A model generated the notes under the pieces. That model worked only from the letters and a program-made list of their open reading frames with translations, searched no databases and was not told the origin of the DNA. The position numbers and the translations under genes are program-made. Positions 6,523-8,353 of a DNA stretch of 8,353 bases are shown one piece after another. This stretch comes from Candidatus Omnitrophota bacterium (lineage in GTDB: Bacteria; Omnitrophota; Gorgyraeia; Gorgyraeales; Gorgyraeaceae): assembly GCA_018817035.1 (NCBI GenBank), contig JAHIUV010000036.1, positions 1 through 8,353 of the forward strand, written 5' to 3'. Within the stretch, counting starts at the first letter, position 1, and every line of letters starts with the position of its first letter.

Positions 6523-7305
6523 ATGAAAATACATCCTACAGCTATTGTAGATAAAAAGGCAAAATTGGCCGACAACGTAGAAGTCGGCCCTTATGCTATT
6601 ATAGGCCCTGACGTAGAGATAGCGGGTTCTACAAGTGTGGGAGCTCATGTTGTAATAGAGAGCCACACAAGCATAGGTGAGAATTGCCGGATATTTACAG
6701 GCGCTGTAATAGGGAGCATGCCTCAGGACCTTAAATATAAAGGCGAGAAAAGTTTTCTCAAGATAGGGAACAATAATATTATAAGGGAATACGCGACGTT
6801 GAATCCAGGAACCGAGGAGGGGAGCGTTACGTCTGTGGGAAACGGCAATCTCCTTATGGCGTATTCTCATGTCGCCCATGATTGTAAAATAGGTAACGGA
6901 TGCGTTATAGCTAATTCGGGAACACTTGCCGGGCACGTGACTATTGAGGATAAAGTGGTGATAGGGGGGCTTACCGCGATACATCAATTTGCCAGGGTAG
7001 GAAAGCTGGCGATGATAGGTGGTTGCTCAAAGGTCGTGCAGGATATACCCCCTTTTTCAACATGTGACGGCCATCCCTCGAAAGTATATGGATTGAATAT
7101 TATAGGTTTAAAGCGTTCCGGCATGTCAAAAGATACGTTGTTTGCGCTGAAACAGGCGTTCAAGATTTTATTCTATTCAAGATTGATCTTTAAAAACGCT
7201 TTTGAGAAGGTAAAGGAAGAGATCAGGGATGTAGAAGAAGTAGAATACCTTCTTACTTTTGTAAAAAATTCAGAAAGAGGTGTATGTAAAGGTGGAACAG
7301 AATAG
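6523..7305 (+). CDS. lpxA: Acyl-ACP--UDP-N-acetylglucosamine O-acyltransferase LpxA
   Basis: LpxA catalyses the first step of lipid A synthesis: transfer of a 3-hydroxyacyl group from ACP to the 3-OH of UDP-GlcNAc. The 260-residue length is typical. The protein starts directly with hexapeptide repeats (MKIHPTAIVD), forms a left-handed beta-helix to about residue 185, and ends in a helical domain (about 200-250). His119 in VAHDC aligns with catalytic His125 of E. coli, with constant offset 6: His138, His154 and Gly167 match His144, His160 and Gly173. Other marks are GSMPQDLKYKG (64-74), NIIREYATLNPGT (85-97) and NIIGLKRSGMS (192-202). The lack of an N-terminal uridine domain separates it from LpxD. 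An in-frame TAA at 6514-6516 leaves the ATG at 6523 (or ATT just before it) as start. The ribosome site is weak: AGG 12 nt away or GAGG 17 nt away. Its 3' end overlaps lpxI. Confidence 0.96.
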   Translation: MKIHPTAIVDKKAKLADNVEVGPYAIIGPDVEIAGSTSVGAHVVIESHTSIGENCRIFTGAVIGSMPQDLKYKGEKSFLKIGNNNIIREYATLNPGTEEGSVTSVGNGNLLMAYSHVAHDCKIGNGCVIANSGTLAGHVTIEDKVVIGGLTAIHQFARVGKLAMIGGCSKVVQDIPPFSTCDGHPSKVYGLNIIGLKRSGMSKDTLFALKQAFKILFYSRLIFKNAFEKVKEEIRDVEEVEYLLTFVKNSERGVCKGGTE

Positions 7306-8101
7306 AATAGGCTTGATAGCTGGTAACGGCAGGTTCCCTATACTTTTCGCGCAGGCAGCCAGAAAGAAAGGCATAGAGATAGTCGCGATAGCTATAAGCG
7401 GAGAGACATCAAAAAGCATAGAGCATAACGCGGACAAGATACACTGGCTCGGCGCAGGGGAGCTGGGGAAACTATCCGGGATAATCCTTGATGAAAAATT
7501 GACGTCTATCGTAATGGCAGGCCAGGTAAAACATAAGACGCTTTTTGACAGGAACATAAAGATAGATAAGGCAATGCAGTCCCTTTTGGATAATGTAAGG
7601 GACAAAAAAACCGACTCTCTCATCGGGGCAATAGCTAAAAAGCTGGAATCCCTTGGCGTAAAACTTTTAGATTCCACAACTTTTTTATCAGAGTATTTGC
7701 CTGAAAAGGGGCTTTTGACAAAGAACCCGCTCGGCGAGAAGATCCTGGAAGATATTGATTTCGGGCGAGAGGCCGCTAAAGTAATCGCCGGACTTGATAT
7801 AGGCCAGAGTGTCGTAGTAAAAGATAAAGTGTTGCTGGCGGTAGAGGCCATAGAAGGCACGGATGAAGCGATAAAAAGAGGCGCGAAATACGGCAAGGAA
7901 GGCATTGTGGTGGTCAAGGTCTCCAAGCCCGGCCAAGATATGAGGTTTGATATTCCGATAATAGGGCCAGATACGATAAAATTATTAAAAAAAGTAAAAG
8001 CGGCATGTATTTCCATTGAAGCGAAAAAGACCCTTATAATAGACAAGAAAGAAACTATTGATATCGCCAATAGATCAGGAATAGGAATAATAGCTTCATA
8101 A
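7292..8101 (+). CDS. lpxI: UDP-2,3-diacylglucosamine diphosphatase LpxI (DUF1009)
   Basis: LpxI hydrolyses UDP-2,3-diacylglucosamine to lipid X and UMP, the fourth step of lipid A synthesis, replacing the unrelated LpxH of E. coli. From GTG 7292 the product is 269 residues. The N-terminal domain begins NRIGLIAGNGRFPILFA, the family opening, followed by a MAGQVKHKTLFD segment (75-86). The C-terminal domain has LLDSTTFLSEYLPEKGLLT (125-143), DIDFGREAA (154-162), LLAVEAIEGTDEAIKRG (181-197) and DMRFDIPIIG (216-225). The Asp220 region corresponds to the conserved Asp reported as essential in Caulobacter LpxI, judged from memory of the motif. Start choice: GTG 7292 has AAAGAGG (7274-7280) 11 nt upstream and begins four codons before the conserved NRIG; GTG 7280 is in frame but overlaps that ribosome site. 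Either start overlaps lpxA (14 or 26 nt), implying translational coupling. Confidence 0.92.
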   Translation: MEQNRIGLIAGNGRFPILFAQAARKKGIEIVAIAISGETSKSIEHNADKIHWLGAGELGKLSGIILDEKLTSIVMAGQVKHKTLFDRNIKIDKAMQSLLDNVRDKKTDSLIGAIAKKLESLGVKLLDSTTFLSEYLPEKGLLTKNPLGEKILEDIDFGREAAKVIAGLDIGQSVVVKDKVLLAVEAIEGTDEAIKRGAKYGKEGIVVVKVSKPGQDMRFDIPIIGPDTIKLLKKVKAACISIEAKKTLIIDKKETIDIANRSGIGIIAS

Positions 8102-8116
8102 TGCGGGGCAATTAAA

Positions 8117-8353
8117 ATGCCGAAGAAAAAGCAGGACAAAACCAAAAATATCATAAGCGCTCTTACTAAGATATCAAAAGTCATATCAAGTGATCTTTAT
8201 TTAGAAGATATCTTGAAATTAATAGTAACAGTGACGGCGGAGGTCATGAATTCCAGAATATGTACTCTTATGCTTCTGGATGACAAAAAACAGAGTGTAA
8301 GCATAAGGGCGACCCAGAGCATAAGCGAAGAATATATAAAAAAGGAGCCTTTA
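8117..8353 (+). CDS. GAF-domain protein, N-terminal part (3' end outside window)
   Basis: The frame is open from ATG 8117 to the last base, giving 79 residues with no stop. It begins with a very basic tail (MPKKKQDKTK). A helix (about 11-24) and the segment LYLEDILKLIVTVTAEVMN (27-45) follow, then strand ICTLMLLDD (48-56) and VSIRATQSISEEYI (61-74). This pattern matches the first half of a GAF sensor domain, which binds small ligands or mediates dimer contacts. There is no signal peptide or membrane segment, so the protein should be cytoplasmic. What follows the GAF domain (kinase, phosphatase, cyclase, sigma-54 activator or nothing) cannot be seen. It begins 15 nt after lpxI with only a weak GGGG (8105-8108) ribosome site. 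It is likely co-transcribed with the lipid A genes; a link in function is an inference from position only. Confidence 0.75.
   Translation, partial: MPKKKQDKTKNIISALTKISKVISSDLYLEDILKLIVTVTAEVMNSRICTLMLLDDKKQSVSIRATQSISEEYIKKEPL

Noticed and set aside
6451..6987. 178-codon open frame on the - strand
   Set aside because: It is antisense to lpxA hexapeptide repeats; the Tyr/Cys/His-rich content reflects the reverse of repeated sense codons.
7270..8184. 304-codon open frame on the - strand
   Set aside because: It is long, but fully antisense to lpxI and the GAF gene start. The Ser/Phe/Ile-rich composition is what the ATA/GAA/AAA-rich sense codons give on the other strand. lpxI has family motifs throughout; this frame has none.

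Overview
The window is a compact, same-strand stretch of a Gram-negative (diderm) bacterial chromosome. It holds the 3' part of a replicative helicase gene (dnaB), a structured intergenic region with a good promoter, and then a tightly packed outer-membrane/lipid A gene run: bamA, skp/ompH, lpxD, an lpxC-fabZ fusion, lpxA, lpxI, and the 5' part of a GAF-domain gene. All genes read left to right. No tRNA, rRNA, CRISPR array, insertion sequence or prophage gene was seen.

Lineage: the fused LpxC-FabZ, LpxI instead of LpxH, frequent ATA (Ile) and AGG/AGA (Arg) codons, and an intergenic structured repeat fit an uncultured diderm lineage such as Omnitrophota (candidate OP3, PVC superphylum). This is an inference from general resemblance; other diderm phyla with the same fusion are not excluded. 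I see no sign of recent transfer, and codon style looks uniform across the genes.

Layout: positions 2-919 encode the C-terminal RecA-like motor of DnaB. Positions 920-1197 are non-coding: a nested inverted-repeat element (969-1106) followed by a promoter (-35 at 1154, extended -10 ending at 1182) placed so close to the bamA ATG (1198) that the message would be nearly leaderless. From 1198 on, gaps are 33 nt (bamA-skp), 11 nt (skp-lpxD), 24 nt (lpxD-lpxC), 82 nt with a hairpin (lpxC-lpxA), a short overlap (lpxA-lpxI) and 15 nt (lpxI-GAF gene). This is consistent with one operon driven from the bamA promoter.

Function: LpxA, LpxC, LpxD and LpxI perform the first four steps of lipid A synthesis, from UDP-GlcNAc to lipid X (2,3-diacylglucosamine 1-phosphate). 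The FabZ half supplies the competing fatty-acid elongation branch from the shared 3-hydroxyacyl-ACP pool. BamA and Skp insert and chaperone outer-membrane proteins. The run therefore co-expresses lipid and protein assembly for the outer membrane. LpxB, LpxK and Kdo transfer genes are not in the window.

I did not find a clearly new biological system. The items most worth a second look are the nested cruciform-like element, the near-leaderless bamA start, the LpxC-FabZ fusion with a possible internal start for free FabZ, and the GAF-domain gene at the end of the lipid A run.
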